A stretch of DNA of 64,000 bases, taken from assembly GCA_008729055.1 (NCBI GenBank), contig SDUX01000112.1:1-64000 (forward strand). The letters are read 5' to 3'. Below the pieces are notes generated by a model, which made no database searches, had not been told where the DNA came from, and saw nothing but the letters and a program-made list of their open reading frames with translations. This document shows positions 1-11,307 of this stretch, piece by piece; positions within the stretch are counted from its first letter, which is position 1, and each line of letters opens with the position of its first letter. The position numbers and the translations under genes were made by a program. Source of the stretch: Pyropia haitanensis (lineage: Eukaryota > Rhodophyta > Bangiophyceae > Bangiales > Bangiaceae).

Positions 1-2010
1 TACTTTTGGCGCCGCCCCCGCCGCGGCACGGCGGCGTCGTCTTCCTCGCGCGGGGCGGCGCGGCCTACTTCTTCGGCCGGCCCGGCCCTTTTCGCCGCCC
101 CGCCGCCGGCAGCTCCCCCTGCCGGCGGCGTCGTCTTCCTCCGCGCGGGGCGGCGCCGGCCTACTTTTGGCGGCCGCCCCCCGCCGCCGGCAGCTCCCCC
201 CTGCCGGCGGCGTCGTCTTCCTCGCGCGGGGCGGCGCCGGCCTACTTTTGGCGCCGCCCCCCCGCCGCCGGCAGCTCCCCCCTGCCGGCGGCGTCGTCTT
301 CCTCGCGCGGGGCCGGCCGCCGGCCTACTTTTGGCGCCGCCCCCCCCGCCGCCGGCAGCTCCCCCCTGCCGGCGGCGTCGTCTTCCTCGCGCGGGGCGGC
401 GCCGGCCTACTTTTGGCGCCGCCCCCCCGCCGCCGGCAGCTCCCCCTGCCGGCGGCGTCGTCTTCCTCGCGCGGGGCGGCGCCGGCCTACTTTTGGCGCC
501 GCCCCCCCGCCGCCGGCAGCTCCCCCCTGCCGGCGGCGTCGTCTTCCTCGCGCGGGGCGGCGCCGGCCTACTTTTGGCGCCGCCCCCCCGCCGCCGGCAG
601 CTCCCCCTGCCGGCGGCGTCGTCTTCCTCGCGCGGGGCGGCGCCGGCCTACTTTTGGCGCCGCCCCCCCGCCGCCGGCAGCTCCCCCCTGCCGGCGGCGT
701 CGTCTTCCTCGCGCGGGGCGGCGCCGGCCTACTTTTGGCGCCGCCCCCCCGCCGCCGGCAGCTCCCCCCTGCCGGCGGCGTCGTCTTCCTCGCGCGGGGC
801 GGCGCCGGCCTACTTTTGGCGCCGCCCCCCCGCCGCCGGCAGCTCCCCCCTGCCGGCGGCGTCGTCTTCCTCGCGCGGGGCGGCGCCGGCCTACTTTTGG
901 CGCCGCCCCCCCGCCGCCGGCAGCTCCCCCCTGCCGGCGGCGTCGTCTTCCTCGCGCGGGGCGGCGCCGGCCTACTTTTGGCGCCGCCCCCCCGCCGCCG
1001 GCAGCTCCCCCCTGCCGGCGGCGTCGTCTTCCTCGCGCGGGGCGGCGCCGGCCTACTTTTGGCGCCGCCCCCCCGCCGCCGGCAGCTCCCCCCTGCCGGC
1101 GGCGTCGTCTTCCTCGCGCGGGGCGGCGCCGGCCTACTTTTGGCGCCGCCCCCCCGCCGCCGGCAGCTCCCCCCTGCCGGCGGCGTCGTCTTCCTCGCGC
1201 GGGGCGGCGCCGGCCTACTTTTGGCGCCGCCCCCCCGCCGCCGGCAGCTCCCCCCTGCCGGCGGCGTCGTCTTCCTCGCGCGGGGCGGCGCCGGCCTACT
1301 TTTGGCGCCGCCCCCCCGCCGCCGGCAGCTCCCCCCTGCCGGCGGCGTCGTCTTCCTCGCGCGGGGCGGCGCCGGCCTACTTTTGGCGCCGCCCCCCCGC
1401 CGCCGGCAGCTCCCCCCTGCCGGCGGCGTCGTCTTCCTCGCGCGGGGCGGCGCCGGCCTACTTTTGGCGCCGCCCCCCCGCCGCCGGCAGCTCCCCCCTG
1501 CCGGCGGCGTCGTCTTCCTCGCGCGGGCGGCGCCGGCCTACTTTTGGCGCCGCCCCCCCGCCGCCGGCAGCTCCCCCCTGCCGGCGGCGTCGTCTTCCTC
1601 GCGCGGGGCGGCGCCGGCCTACTTTTGGCGCCGCCCCCCCGCCGCCGGCAGCTCCCCCCTGCCGGCGGCGTCGTCTTCCTCGCGCGGGGCGGCGCCGGCC
1701 TACTTTTGGCGCCGCCCCCCCGCCGCCGGCAGCTCCCCCCTGCCGGCGGCGTCGTCTTCCTCTTTGGGGGCGGCGCCGGCCTACTTTTGGCGCCGCCCCC
1801 CCGCCGCCGGCAGCTCCCCCCTGCCGGCGGCGTCGTCTTCCTCGCGCGGGGCGGCGCCGGCCTACTTTTGGCGCCGCCCCCCCGCCGCCGGCAGCTCCCC
1901 CCTGCCGGCGGCGTCGTCTTCCTCGCGCGGGGCGGCGCCGGCCTACTTTTGGCGCCGCCCCCCCGCCGCCGGCAGCTCCCCCCTGCCGGCGGCGTCGTCT
2001 TCCTCGCGCG
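1..2010. repeat. 81-bp GC-rich minisatellite array (about 25 units), truncated by window edge
   Basis: Head-to-tail units mostly 81 bp (some 79-87 bp from C-run length changes and small rearrangements, mainly before position 480). Each unit holds the palindromic GGCGCC, a TACTTTTGGCGCC segment, and a perfect 12-bp inverted repeat (CGCCGCCGGCAG / CTGCCGGCGGCG) around a C-rich loop, so each monomer can form a hairpin. Because 81 is divisible by 3 and units lack stops, every frame is open on both strands; the resulting long ORFs are not evidence of coding. One unit near 1,756-1,772 carries the CTTTGGGGG variant that recurs in the inverted array at 32.8-36.4 kb. Confidence 0.97.
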
Positions 2011-2070
2011 GCGCGACGCGGGCCGGTACGATGCGCTGCTTCGTCGCCACCGTGGAGGTCTTCGTCTGCC

Positions 2071-2888
2071 ATGCTGTCTCGGGCGTGCTTGGCGGTGGCA
2101 GTTGTGAGCAGGTCCTCCCCGGCGTCACCTCAGCCGTCAGCGCAGACAGCGTGTGGGGGGTCGGTGGGGACCAGCGTTGCGAGGGTGGCGTGGGCGGCGG
2201 TCCAGAGCAAGTGTGGGGCGCTTGGGGCTCGGCCCCCCGACGCGGCGGTGGCGGTCGCGGCGGTCGCCGCTGTGGGCGGGCCGCGGCTATGGCGGGGGAT
2301 TAGCCTGTCATCTGCCGCCGCCGCACGGGCGGCGGCCGGTGGTGGGCGGCGGCGGCGGCGGCAGCGGCGTCAGCGGCGGCCGTGGCGGCACACCCGCGGC
2401 GGCCGCGGCAGGTGTGCCACCCGCGTCGGCGGCGGCGGCCGCGGCGACGGCGGCCGTGGCGTCGTCGTCGCCTGGCCCCGACGTAGGCGCCCTCCCACGA
2501 GTGCTGGCGGCGCTCTTCGGCGCCCGCCCCCCCGGCGACGTGGGCGTGGCGGCGGACGACGCGGCGTGCCGGCCGGCTGTGGAGGTGCTCACGGCGGCGA
2601 CCACGGCGGGCGCGGGGGGCGGCGCAGCGCCGCCGGGCGGCCCGTTTGTCGCCACAGCGGATGACCGGCGGCTCGCGGCGGCGGTGGAGGGGCTCTCGCG
2701 TTTCCAGCTGGTGGTGCTGTCGGTGGTGGGGGGAATGGCACCAGCGGGGTGGGGGGGGTGGGAGCGGGTGGCTGTGGTGGGAAGGAGAAGGAACCACGCC
2801 GAGCGGAGCGGCAGCCCCGTCGTCAAGCTGGTGGCGGCGTGGGCGGGGTTCTCTCGCGCGCCCGCATCGTTGCCGGTGATGGGCTGCG

Positions 2889-2921
<33 letters not shown>

Positions 2922-3560
2922 CCACGTCGGCAGGCAACGGGATGGTGGTCGTTGGCGCTCAACCCCTCTCCTCCGCCCCCCCCCGGCGAACGTAGGGACC
3001 CGTTGCTGGATGGGTGCGTTGGTACGTTTGCTGGCGTTATCATGCGGGGGAAAGAGGGGGTTGGGTGAGGGGCTGAAGAGCGGGATGAGGAGGGGGTCAC
3101 TGAAGGTCACGTCGGTGAGAGGTGGGTGGGGTGTTGGGTGGCATCTGCGCTGCCTGCTGCCTGACGACCCGGCAATGTTATCTTCGGCGGATGCCGCCTG
3201 CCTGTTTTATGGACACACGTCCCTCTCTTTCCCCACTCACAGTGGTCGTCCTTGAGCGGCGGTGGGGCAGTCCATGTGCAGCAACCGCGACCACGCTGCC
3301 CGTTTTGGTGGTGGCGGGGGTGGGGTTGAAGGGGAGCACCGCGTCCCGCCTGACCCCCGCTTCCGCCGCGCCCCTTGCGACGGCGCTGCTGGCGCGCCTA
3401 GCAGCCGCCGCCGCCGTCGCCAGCCGCAGCGACAGCGACGGCGGCGGCGGCGACGGCGAGGCAACCAGTCGCGGCGTGCTTGGCCGCCGCTGTCGCCGTG
3501 GCGGGCGGATCCCCGCGACCCCCACCAGAGGTGGCAGCGGCGCCACCGCGGCCGCGTCGG
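2071..3560 (+). CDS. Possible low-complexity gene with one intron (function unknown)
   Basis: Weak call. An ATG at 2,071 opens a frame with a hydrophobic, Arg-containing N-terminus (MLSRACLAVAVVSRSS) resembling an organelle-targeting peptide. A second frame around 2,480-2,735 reads as ordinary protein (for example DDRRLAAAVEGLSRF, VEVLTAATTAG) with GC-ending codons. A GT-rich exit near 2,736 and a pyrimidine-rich acceptor ending in CACTCACAG at 3,242 would join it to a frame containing TLPVLVVAGVGLKG. The frames do not connect without at least one shift, and everything beyond 3,560 is Ala/Arg/Pro repeat. No homologue is recognised. It may equally be non-coding. Confidence 0.2.
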
Positions 3561-4428
3561 CGGCGGCGGCGGCGGCAACGGCGGCGACCGCCGTTGCCGC
3601 CGCCCGCCCCACCATTGCCGACGGCGGCGCGGGCGACGCGCGCGCCGCGCGACGGTCCGCCTCGGCCGCACGGACAGCGGCCGCCGCGGCGGCGTCCTTT
3701 GGCGGTCGCCGACCGCCCGTGACAGCCGTGGGGGGTGGTGGCGGCCCGCGTGGTCGCGGCGTGCAGAGCATCGCCGGGGGGGGTCTGCGGGGGGGGGGGG
3801 GGTCCGCCGCCGCCGCCGCGCCCGTGCGCAACCGGCGGCCGCCACCCGTGGCGCACGACGCCGCCGTGGCGGGCGCCGCCGGCCGGCCGCGTCCCCGCGT
3901 GCCGCCGCCACGGACGTGGCGGCGGGCGCGCCGGCCGCCGCGGGTCACCCCCGCGGTGTGGGCCACCGCCGCGACCGTCGCGGCGGCCGCGGCCGCGTCT
4001 GCCGGCCGCGGCGGGACGCTGCCGCCACCGCCGCCCCAGCGGCGGCGGCGGCCGCGTCTGCCGGCCTCGGCGGGACGCCGCCGGGACGGCCCCAGCGGCG
4101 GCCGCCGTCCCCGTGGGCGGGGCGGGGCGGCCGCGGCCGCCGTGGCAAGCGCGGGCGCGGCAAGCGCGGGCGCGGCGGCGGGGTCGGGCGCGGCACGGCC
4201 GCCGCCGCCGCCGCCGCGGTCGCAGCGGGGCGACGTGGCCGATCCACTGACGCGGGGGGGGGGGGGGAAATGGCCACGACAGTGGGCACCCGCTCCACTC
4301 GTCGCCACGGGGGCGTGTGCAGCCGCACGACCGAGAAACAAGCAGGAACAGAGACGAAAAGAAAAGCACCCCGATACCCCTTCCCCCCATACTGCCCCCC
4401 CACTGCCGGCACCCCGCACCCCGCCCCC
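3561..4428. other. Low-complexity GC-rich spacer downstream of MCM4
   Basis: Imperfect GCC/GGC triplet runs and poly-G tracts (for example 4,255-4,267). A weakly purine/A-rich stretch at 4,320-4,380 lies just past the MCM4 stop and may hold its 3' untranslated region. No reading frame here looks like protein. Confidence 0.6.
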
Positions 4429-7311
4429 TCACGCGTCCGCCGCGATCCGCCGCAGCGCGCTCCCTCCCCCCACGACCACCACCCGCTCCTCCTCGACGAG
4501 CGTCGCGACCGCCGCCCGAAACTCCGCCGTCGACACCCCCGCCGACGCGTCCGCGTCGGCGCGGACGGCGCGGAGGAGCGCCGCCTGTGGCACGTCGCGC
4601 CTCCCCCCCCCCCCCCTTCGGGCGCTGCGGACGCCGCGACGAGCTTGGCCCACACCGCCTCGGCCAGCGCGCGCGACTCCCCCGCCGCCGCCCGGGACCG
4701 GCCGAGCGCAAACACGTCCATATCAATCCGCCCCGTCCGCGGGTCGTACGCCGCGGTGTGCAGCGCGGCCTTGACCAGGCGCACCGCCTCGGCCACGTCG
4801 GCGGCGGCAACCTCGGCGCGCAGGTGCACGCGCGCGTGCGCCTCGGCGAGGCGGATGAGGGACTCGAGCTGCCGCGGCGTCGCGGTGACGCCGCCAGCAC
4901 GGCCGCCCGAGCGGAGGTCGAGGTACGCGGCGACGAGCGCGGCCGAGGCGGGGGGGGTGAGCACGGGGTTGACGGCCCGCCGGGCGTAGGCGATATAGTC
5001 GGTGAGGGTGCGGCCGTCGACGGGGGCGGCGGCCGCCGCGGCTGCCGCCGCCGCGACGGCGCCTACGCCGGCGGTGGCGCCGCCTCTGTCCTCTTCATCC
5101 TCCTCGTCGTCGGCGTCGTCGAGGCCGTCGGCGGCCGCGTCGGCCGCGTCGCGCGCGGCGGTCCCCCCCACGGGCGGCGCGGAAAAGAGCGACACGATGT
5201 GCTTGGCCAGCTGCCGGTCCGCCACCGCGTTGGGCGCGTCGAGCACCAGGTAGATGAGGTCGAACCGGCTGAGCAGCGTCGGCGGCAGGTCAATGTTGTC
5301 GACCACGCTGAGGCTCTGGTTGTAGCGGCTGCCCACGGGGTTGGCCGCCGCCAGCACCGCCGTCCGCGCGTTGAGCGTCGCGATGATCCCGGCCTTGGCC
5401 ACCGATATCGTCTGCTGCTCCATCGCCTCGTGCAGCACCGACCGCGTCACGTCGGTCATCTTGTCAAACTCGTCAATCGCGCAGACGCCCCGGTCCGACA
5501 GGACGAGGGCGCCCGACTCGAGCACCGCCTCGCGGGACTCGGCGTCGCGCGTCACGTACGCGGTGAGGCCGACGGCAGAGGAGCCGCGGCCAGACGTGTA
5601 GACGCCGCGGGGGGCGAGCCGGTGGGCCGCTTGGAGGAGCTGCGACTTGGACGTGCCCGGGTCGCCGACGAGGAGCACGTTGATTTCCGAGCGGAAGCGG
5701 CCGTGGCCAGACGAGTCCCACGCCGCGTCCTTGGCCGCCCCGCCAAACAGCTGGAGGAGCACACCCTTTTTTTCGTCGCGCAGGCCAAAGATGGAGGGCG
5801 ACACCGCGTCGACGAGGCGCTCGTAGACGCCGGCCGACGTGCCGAGCGCGCGGAGGGCCGCCTCGCGTGCCGCCGCCGCGGCGGCCGTCACCGCCGGCGC
5901 GGTCGACGCGTCCGCCCCCTCCCCCCCGTGGAGCCCCGCGCCGTCGGGTGACTCGCCCACGACGGGCGCCTGCTCGGACCGCGGCACACCCGTCCGCACC
6001 CGGTCCGACGTGGACAGCGTCCGCAGGTGCACAACGTCAATGTACGTCCGCAGCACCGACCGCACCGTCCGCATCCGGTGGTGCACCCGCACCGGCGCCG
6101 CCCGCAGGATGCCCGTCACCTCCACCCGGTCCCCCGGCACCGCCGCGTCGACCAGCGCGTCGTACGTACACAGCGACAGCGTCGCCGGGGTGTCCCCCTG
6201 CGGCACCGACTCGGGCGCCTCCTGCAGCCGCACCGCCTGGCGGTCCGTAAACTGGCACCGGTTGTGGACGAGGGCGTACGAGCCGCGGGCGCCGCACGCC
6301 GCGCAGCGGGGGGGCTCGTCCAGGAGGCCACGCGCGACCGCGACGGTGCGCTCGTGGCGGCACGCCGAGCAGCGGTAAAAGGCGTTGAAGAGGTCTGGGA
6401 CGACGGGGGCGGCGCGGATGACCATGCCGCGGACGCCAACGATGGTCATGATCTGGTCGGGGTTGAGGTCCCGGACAGACGCAACGTGCTCGGGGCGGAG
6501 GCCAAAGACGCGGACCGTGAAGGGCGCGCCGGGGGGGGCGCCCGCCGCGGCCGCCGCTGCGGCAGCGGCGGCGGCACGCCCGCCGCCGCCCGCCCCTCCC
6601 TCCGCGTCGTCATCGTCGTCGTCGGCGGGAAAGAGGTGGCGGTAGAGGTCGACAAACGCCGTCTCAAACGCGAGCATCAGGTCCGACGGGTAGCGGACGA
6701 GCTTGGTATACGCGTCCGCCGCGTGCGACGCGAGGTGCCGCAGGTCCACCTCCACCGCCCCCGCCGACGTGTCGTGCACGTGCGCCAGCACCGACGGGTA
6801 GAGCGGCTCGGCGGCGCCGGGCAGCGTGTACGTGGCGGCAAAGTCTTCAAACTGGGCCTTGACCTCCTCCAGCGTCACGTCCGTGCCCCAGACGTAGCGG
6901 ACCTCCGCGCCCGCACCGGCGGCCGCGTCGCCAGCAGCTCCATCCCCGGCAATGGCGCTGTCGGTGGGGGTCATGGGGACGGGCGTGGGGGGGAAGACCG
7001 TGGACGAGGCGCCGGGCGAGCCGGGCGCCGCGGGGGGGGCGCCTCCATTCCCGGCCGCGGCGGCGGCGCCACCGCCACTGCGCGCGCCGCCCCCTCCACC
7101 GCGGCTGCCGCCGGCGGCGGCACCAGCGGCGGCACCGGCGGCGCGGGGTGGCGAGAACGGGTCGGTGTTCATGAGCGGGCCGAGCTCGTCCGTCTCGTCC
7201 GAGGGGGGGAGGAGGGGCGCGGGGGGGGGGCGGGGGGAGCGCCCGCGCCGGCGCCGGCGATGGGGGGGGGGGGACGGGGCGGGGGGCCGAGGAGGCCTCC
7301 GAGTCACTCAT
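4429..7311 (-). CDS. MCM4: DNA replication licensing factor MCM4 (AAA+ helicase subunit)
   Basis: MCM4 subunit of the MCM2-7 replicative helicase, which acts in the nucleus at origins. Visible in order: a disordered N-terminus starting MSDSEASS; the MCM4-type WGTDV motif (~6,880); a zinc-binding CxxC...CxxC element (~6,380-6,290); FTDRQ and LQE-PE-P motifs; Walker A GDPGTSKSQ (~5,660); Walker B AIDEFDKM (~5,470); the arginine finger LLSRFDL (~5,265); and a C-terminal winged helix ending at TGA 4,429. Corrected length is about 960 residues, slightly longer than typical owing to Ala/Gly inserts. I chose ATG 7,311; a nearby GTG at 7,307 lies in the main frame but is not a credible eukaryotic start. 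Two frame changes are needed: within G runs at ~7,210-7,275 and at the 14-C run 4,603-4,616. The WGTDV and C-terminal patterns favour MCM4 over MCM2/6/7. No introns are needed. Confidence 0.93.
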
Positions 7312-7744
7312 GGTGGCAGCGTGGGGGGGAGGGGGGTGGTGGGGGGGGGGGAGTTGGCGTCAAGAGGGAAGGGGGGGGAGAGGGATGTGAGGGAGAAGGT
7401 TGGCGGAGAGGGAGGAGTGGCGGAGGGCGTGGACGCGCAGAGCAAGTGGGACAACAGGGGGGGTGGGGGGGTGGGGGGAGATGGGCGTGTGGAGAGACCG
7501 TTCAACGAGGGGGGAAGGGGGCCGGCGGAAGACCAGTCGACGTCACATGGGCGGCAGAGCAGCGCAGTAGGGAGATGGCCGGCAGCGACAGCGACGGGGA
7601 GGCGGTCGGCAATGACAGCGGCGGGGATGCCGGCGGTCGCCGGGAGAGGGATGGCCACCGCTGCCGTGCCGTGCGGCGGTGGGCGCGGCGGTGCACGGCG
7701 CGGATGCTGCTGCCCCCTCGGACCCCAAGGTGCCAGTCTCGCAC

Positions 7745-7755
7745 TGGCGGGAAAA
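7745..7755 (+). promoter_or_regulatory. E2F-like site upstream of MCM4
   Basis: TGGCGGGAAAA matches the E2F/DP core (TTTSGCGSGAAA type). It lies about 435 bp upstream of the MCM4 start. E2F control of MCM genes is well established in animals and plants; function here is inferred. Confidence 0.5.
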
Positions 7756-7863
7756 CGGCTGGCATTGCCGCCATTTCATTCCCGTGCCCCCCCCCCCTCA
7801 CAGCCCCCGCAGAGATGGTTTGGTTCGAACGCGGCCGGGCAGTGTGTCGCGTAGTTGAGCTGC

Positions 7864-7878
7864 TTTTGGCGGGAAAAA
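7864..7878 (+). promoter_or_regulatory. Second E2F-like site upstream of MCM4
   Basis: TTTTGGCGGGAAAAA is an almost ideal E2F consensus, 120 bp beyond the first site and in the same orientation, about 555 bp upstream of the MCM4 ATG. A third TGGCGGGAAAA at 9,210-9,220 is 1.9 kb away and less likely to belong to MCM4. Confidence 0.55.
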
Positions 7879-10511
7879 GGAGGTCGCCGCAGGGGTTGGG
7901 AAATTGTCACTACTTGAAGGAACGGCACAAATATTGGAAAAATTACTTACCATTCAAACGTCGCGATTGTACCTCATGAATGGCCCGACGCGCAGTCCAA
8001 CTGGGCCCCATGCAAAATGGCTGACAGCCTCCCAAACCGCGGCGGCCGGACAGGCTCCCTCCCACCACACGCCCGCCGTGGCAGCCCAGCGGGCAGGTCC
8101 GTTGATCAGTGACTTGGCCCGTTCTCGCCGCGGCCGCAGTTCACCTGGAACCACCCCCCGCGCTCGAGACAGTCGCATGTGTTTCTTGGCCGGATGTGTT
8201 CGATCGTGGGTGCGACCCGTGTTGCGGAGGGGCAGCCGGACCTCTTCTATCCCACAAGCGACAGTCTCTGCAGCGCTCAGCGGGTGTAGACACGGCGCCA
8301 GGCTCCGCCGCTGGCGACTTGGTCCGCCCACCAGGGCGCCTGGAAAAGGCAACCCCCCTCGCCAGAGGCACGCTCGAGTGGGATTCCAACGCCTACGATG
8401 CGGGGACGCTTGCGTCGCGGGACTGCTTGGCAGCGACGGCCCCCCCCCCCCCACCACGACCACTACACGTGTATAGCCGCTGTGGCGGCCTTCCGCGGCG
8501 TGCGGGGAGGGAGCGGTCACCACGTCACGACGCCGGCCGGGTCTGCCGATCGGCACCGACTGCGCGGATCCACGACCCACCGCACCGCACTGGGTGCCTC
8601 GCTCGGGACCCCGTCGGTCCCCCACGGGGGCGCGACGGCAAAGCGCGCCCCGCCCGCATTCGTCGAGTGTAGGATGCGCGCTACGTCAGGCTCGTCAGCG
8701 CGTGTGCCACAACCCCCCCCTCCGCCGGCGGCGCCGCCGCCACGCGCCCGCCACACACCTCCTCCACCGCTGGTGCGTAGACGGGGCCAGCCGCTGGTGT
8801 TGACAGTTGCCGCCCGCGGGCGACACTGGCAGCCGGCGTCGGGTCCCACCGCCGCCGCGGTGTCGCGCGGCGCGCGCGTGCGGGGGCTGTCCCCGGCCGC
8901 TCGGCGGCCCGAGTCGCGGGGGTCGCAGGGGGACCGCGTCCCCCCGCAAGGGATGGCGCCTGATCGCTGTCGCGTCCGGTTTTTTTTTTTGCCGCGAGAA
9001 AACCACGTGTGCCCCTCACGGTGGGGGGGGTGGTAGCGACCCGCCGGGGCGGTACGGTGGGTCGTGCGGTCCCGCACTGGCGATTGAGGGGCGCCTGAGG
9101 AGGAAGTTTGGGGACTGGGGCCCCTGCCACGTGCGGGGACCTGGCGTTTGAGCGGCCTGGCTGCTCCGCTCCTGTGAGGGAGGGGTGGGGGGGGGCGGCC
9201 GCCCGGCGGTGGCGGGAAAACGCACCGCGCGGGGCGGGGGCCCCCCACTGGAAGCGGCGGCGTGGCGCGCCCGCGGGCGGCTCGGCGGCAGCGGCAGTGG
9301 CGCTGACGACGCGCCGGTGGGGGCGTCGTCTTCGTGGGGGGGCCCAACTGGGCCCGGCCGCCGATCCACCGTGCGCGCCGCCGCCCGCCTGGGGCGCGCA
9401 GGAGGGGACCGTGGGGTCTCTCCCCGCCTGTCCGGTCGGCGGTGGTCCCTGCCAGGACAGACGGCCTCTGGCGGGGGCGCCCGCTCCGCAGCGGAGGAGC
9501 CACGGCGGGAGGGGCCAGGTCAGCGCCCCCGCCGGTGGTGACGCACGCCGGCGCCCGACGGCCGGCGCGTGGGGGGGGCACAGCAGGGCTGCGGCGGCCA
9601 CGGCGGGGCGGGCGTCGCGGTCGGCTGCCCCGCCACCCCCCACCCCCGCCCCCCACAGCCGACCCGCGCCCCATCCACCGCCGGCCGGGTCGGCTGTCGC
9701 GGCGGGGGCGGGCTGTCGGACTCCGCGCGGGGCCGACGCCGGCGGCGGGGCCACCCACCCACCCACCCGCCCACCCCCCCCCCCCCCCCCACCCCACCTC
9801 GGCCGCATCGGCCGGCCGACCTTCTTGCCCGCGCCCACGGCGGCGGCGCGGGCGGCGACCGCCTTGGCACCCGCGCCGCGCGCGCCGCCGCCGGACTGCA
9901 GTGGGGGGCGGGCGGCCGCCCGCGCGCTCGGGGCGGCCCCGCCGTGGCGGTAGCCGGCGGCGTTGGCGGGTGTGTGGGTTGGGGGGGGGGGGGGGGGGGG
10001 AACGGCCGGGGGAGGGTTGCAGGAGGTTCGGTCCCGCGCACGACGGCGGCGACGGCGGTCCACGTCCGCCGTCCGCCCGCCCTCTGCGCCAGACCACCGC
10101 GCCGGGCGGCGCGCGTCGGCGCGCGGCCGCGCGGCGCGGCGCGGCGTCCCCCTCCGCCCACCCCGCTACGCGCCGTTGGCACGCCGCTTCCCCCATTCCC
10201 CCTGCGCCGCCCGCGCCGGTGCTGCCGCGGCGGCGCCGCCGCCCTCGGGCCGTCGACGGTCACCGGCGGGGCGGCGGACGGATCGGCGGCCGGCGGGTGG
10301 GCCGATTTTTCCTTGCCTTCCCCCCCCACCCCCCCGCGCCCATCATCGCGCGCGTGCCGCCGCGCTCTGCTCACCACACTCGCCTATTCCCCCTCCTTGG
10401 TGACCACCCCCGTCGTCCCGGCCCCGCGGTCGCGTGACCGCCGCGCGGCATCCTCCCCACGACCCGCGCTGCCGCCCAAACCTGCTCGCCGCGTTGCCAC
10501 CCCCCCCCCTC

Positions 10512-11267
10512 ATGGAGCGACTACGGGCGGGCTGGCCGGGCAGCGGCGGCGGCGGCGGCGGCGGCGGCGGCAGCGACAGCGTCGACGATGGCGGCGGCGG
10601 CGGCGACCGCGGCGGCGGCGGCGGCGGCGGCGGCGTGCCGCTCCGCCCTGGCCGCCGCGCGCGTGCCGGCCGCGCCGGCTGGAAGCGGGAGGCGCTCGCG
10701 CTCGCCGCGGCGGAGCGCAAGGCCGCCGCCCGCGCCGCCGCCGCCGCCGCGGGCGCGCCGGGGGGGGGCCCGCCGACGCCGTCGCCGGCCACGGGTGCGC
10801 TGGCGGCCGACGCGCCGCCCGGCGGCCGCCGGCGGAGCGTCGCGGACGTGCTGCCGGGCCGGTGGGCGCGGGCGCGGAGCGCGGGGGCGGTCGGGCTCCG
10901 CGCGGGTACCAGCGGCACCAGCGGCCGAGGCGGCCGGGGGGGGGACGCGGCCGCGGCGGCGGCGGCGGCGGCGGCGGTGCCACCGTTGCCGCGGGTGGCG
11001 GGCTTTGGCAGCGAGGGCGACGACGCGGACGTGGACAGCAGCGGCGTCGATGGGGAGGCGGGCGGCGGCAGCCGGCCACGGCCGCGGCGGACGAGCCGGC
11101 CGCGGGCGGCCGGCGGCGGACGTCGGAGCGCGAGCGTGGATAGCCCCCGCGAGGGGGGGGACGGCCACGGCGGCAGCGGCGGCGCCGCCGCGGCCGACGC
11201 GCCGTCCCCGTGGCTGTCGTCGTCGCCGCCGCGGTCGCCACCACCGCCGTCAATGTCGGCGACAACC

Positions 11268-11307
<40 letters not shown>

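Larger units (their letters stand above)
7312..10511. other. Intergenic region between MCM4 and the giant gene
   Basis: Contains the MCM4 upstream region (G-rich to ~7,660, E2F-like sites, then an AT-rich patch at 7,900-7,980), followed by GC-rich sequence with poly-C/poly-G tracts, a T11 run near 8,981 and CCACC repeats near 9,760. Frames are open on both strands but no ATG-initiated frame shows ordinary protein composition or a recognisable domain, so I call no gene. The segment 9,800-10,500 may include the 5' untranslated region of the gene at 10,512. Confidence 0.6.

Noticed and set aside
3945..4600. Extension of the MCM4 frame past the 14-C run for another ~220 codons
   Set aside because: The extension is Arg/Pro/Gly low complexity, whereas the alternative frame after the run encodes the expected winged-helix tail and stops at a normal MCM4 length.
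7305..7307. GTG as MCM4 start codon
   Set aside because: Non-ATG starts are not expected for a nuclear MCM gene, and ATG 7,311 in the adjacent frame gives a typical MSDSE start.
7806..7830. GGTTCGAAC word resembling a tRNA T-loop
   Set aside because: No acceptor, D-arm or anticodon-arm complementarity can be drawn around it.
8517..10196. - strand frame of about 560 codons upstream of the giant gene
   Set aside because: Composition is Arg/Pro/Gly throughout with no domain, no ATG context or splice signals; it looks like an open frame by GC bias.
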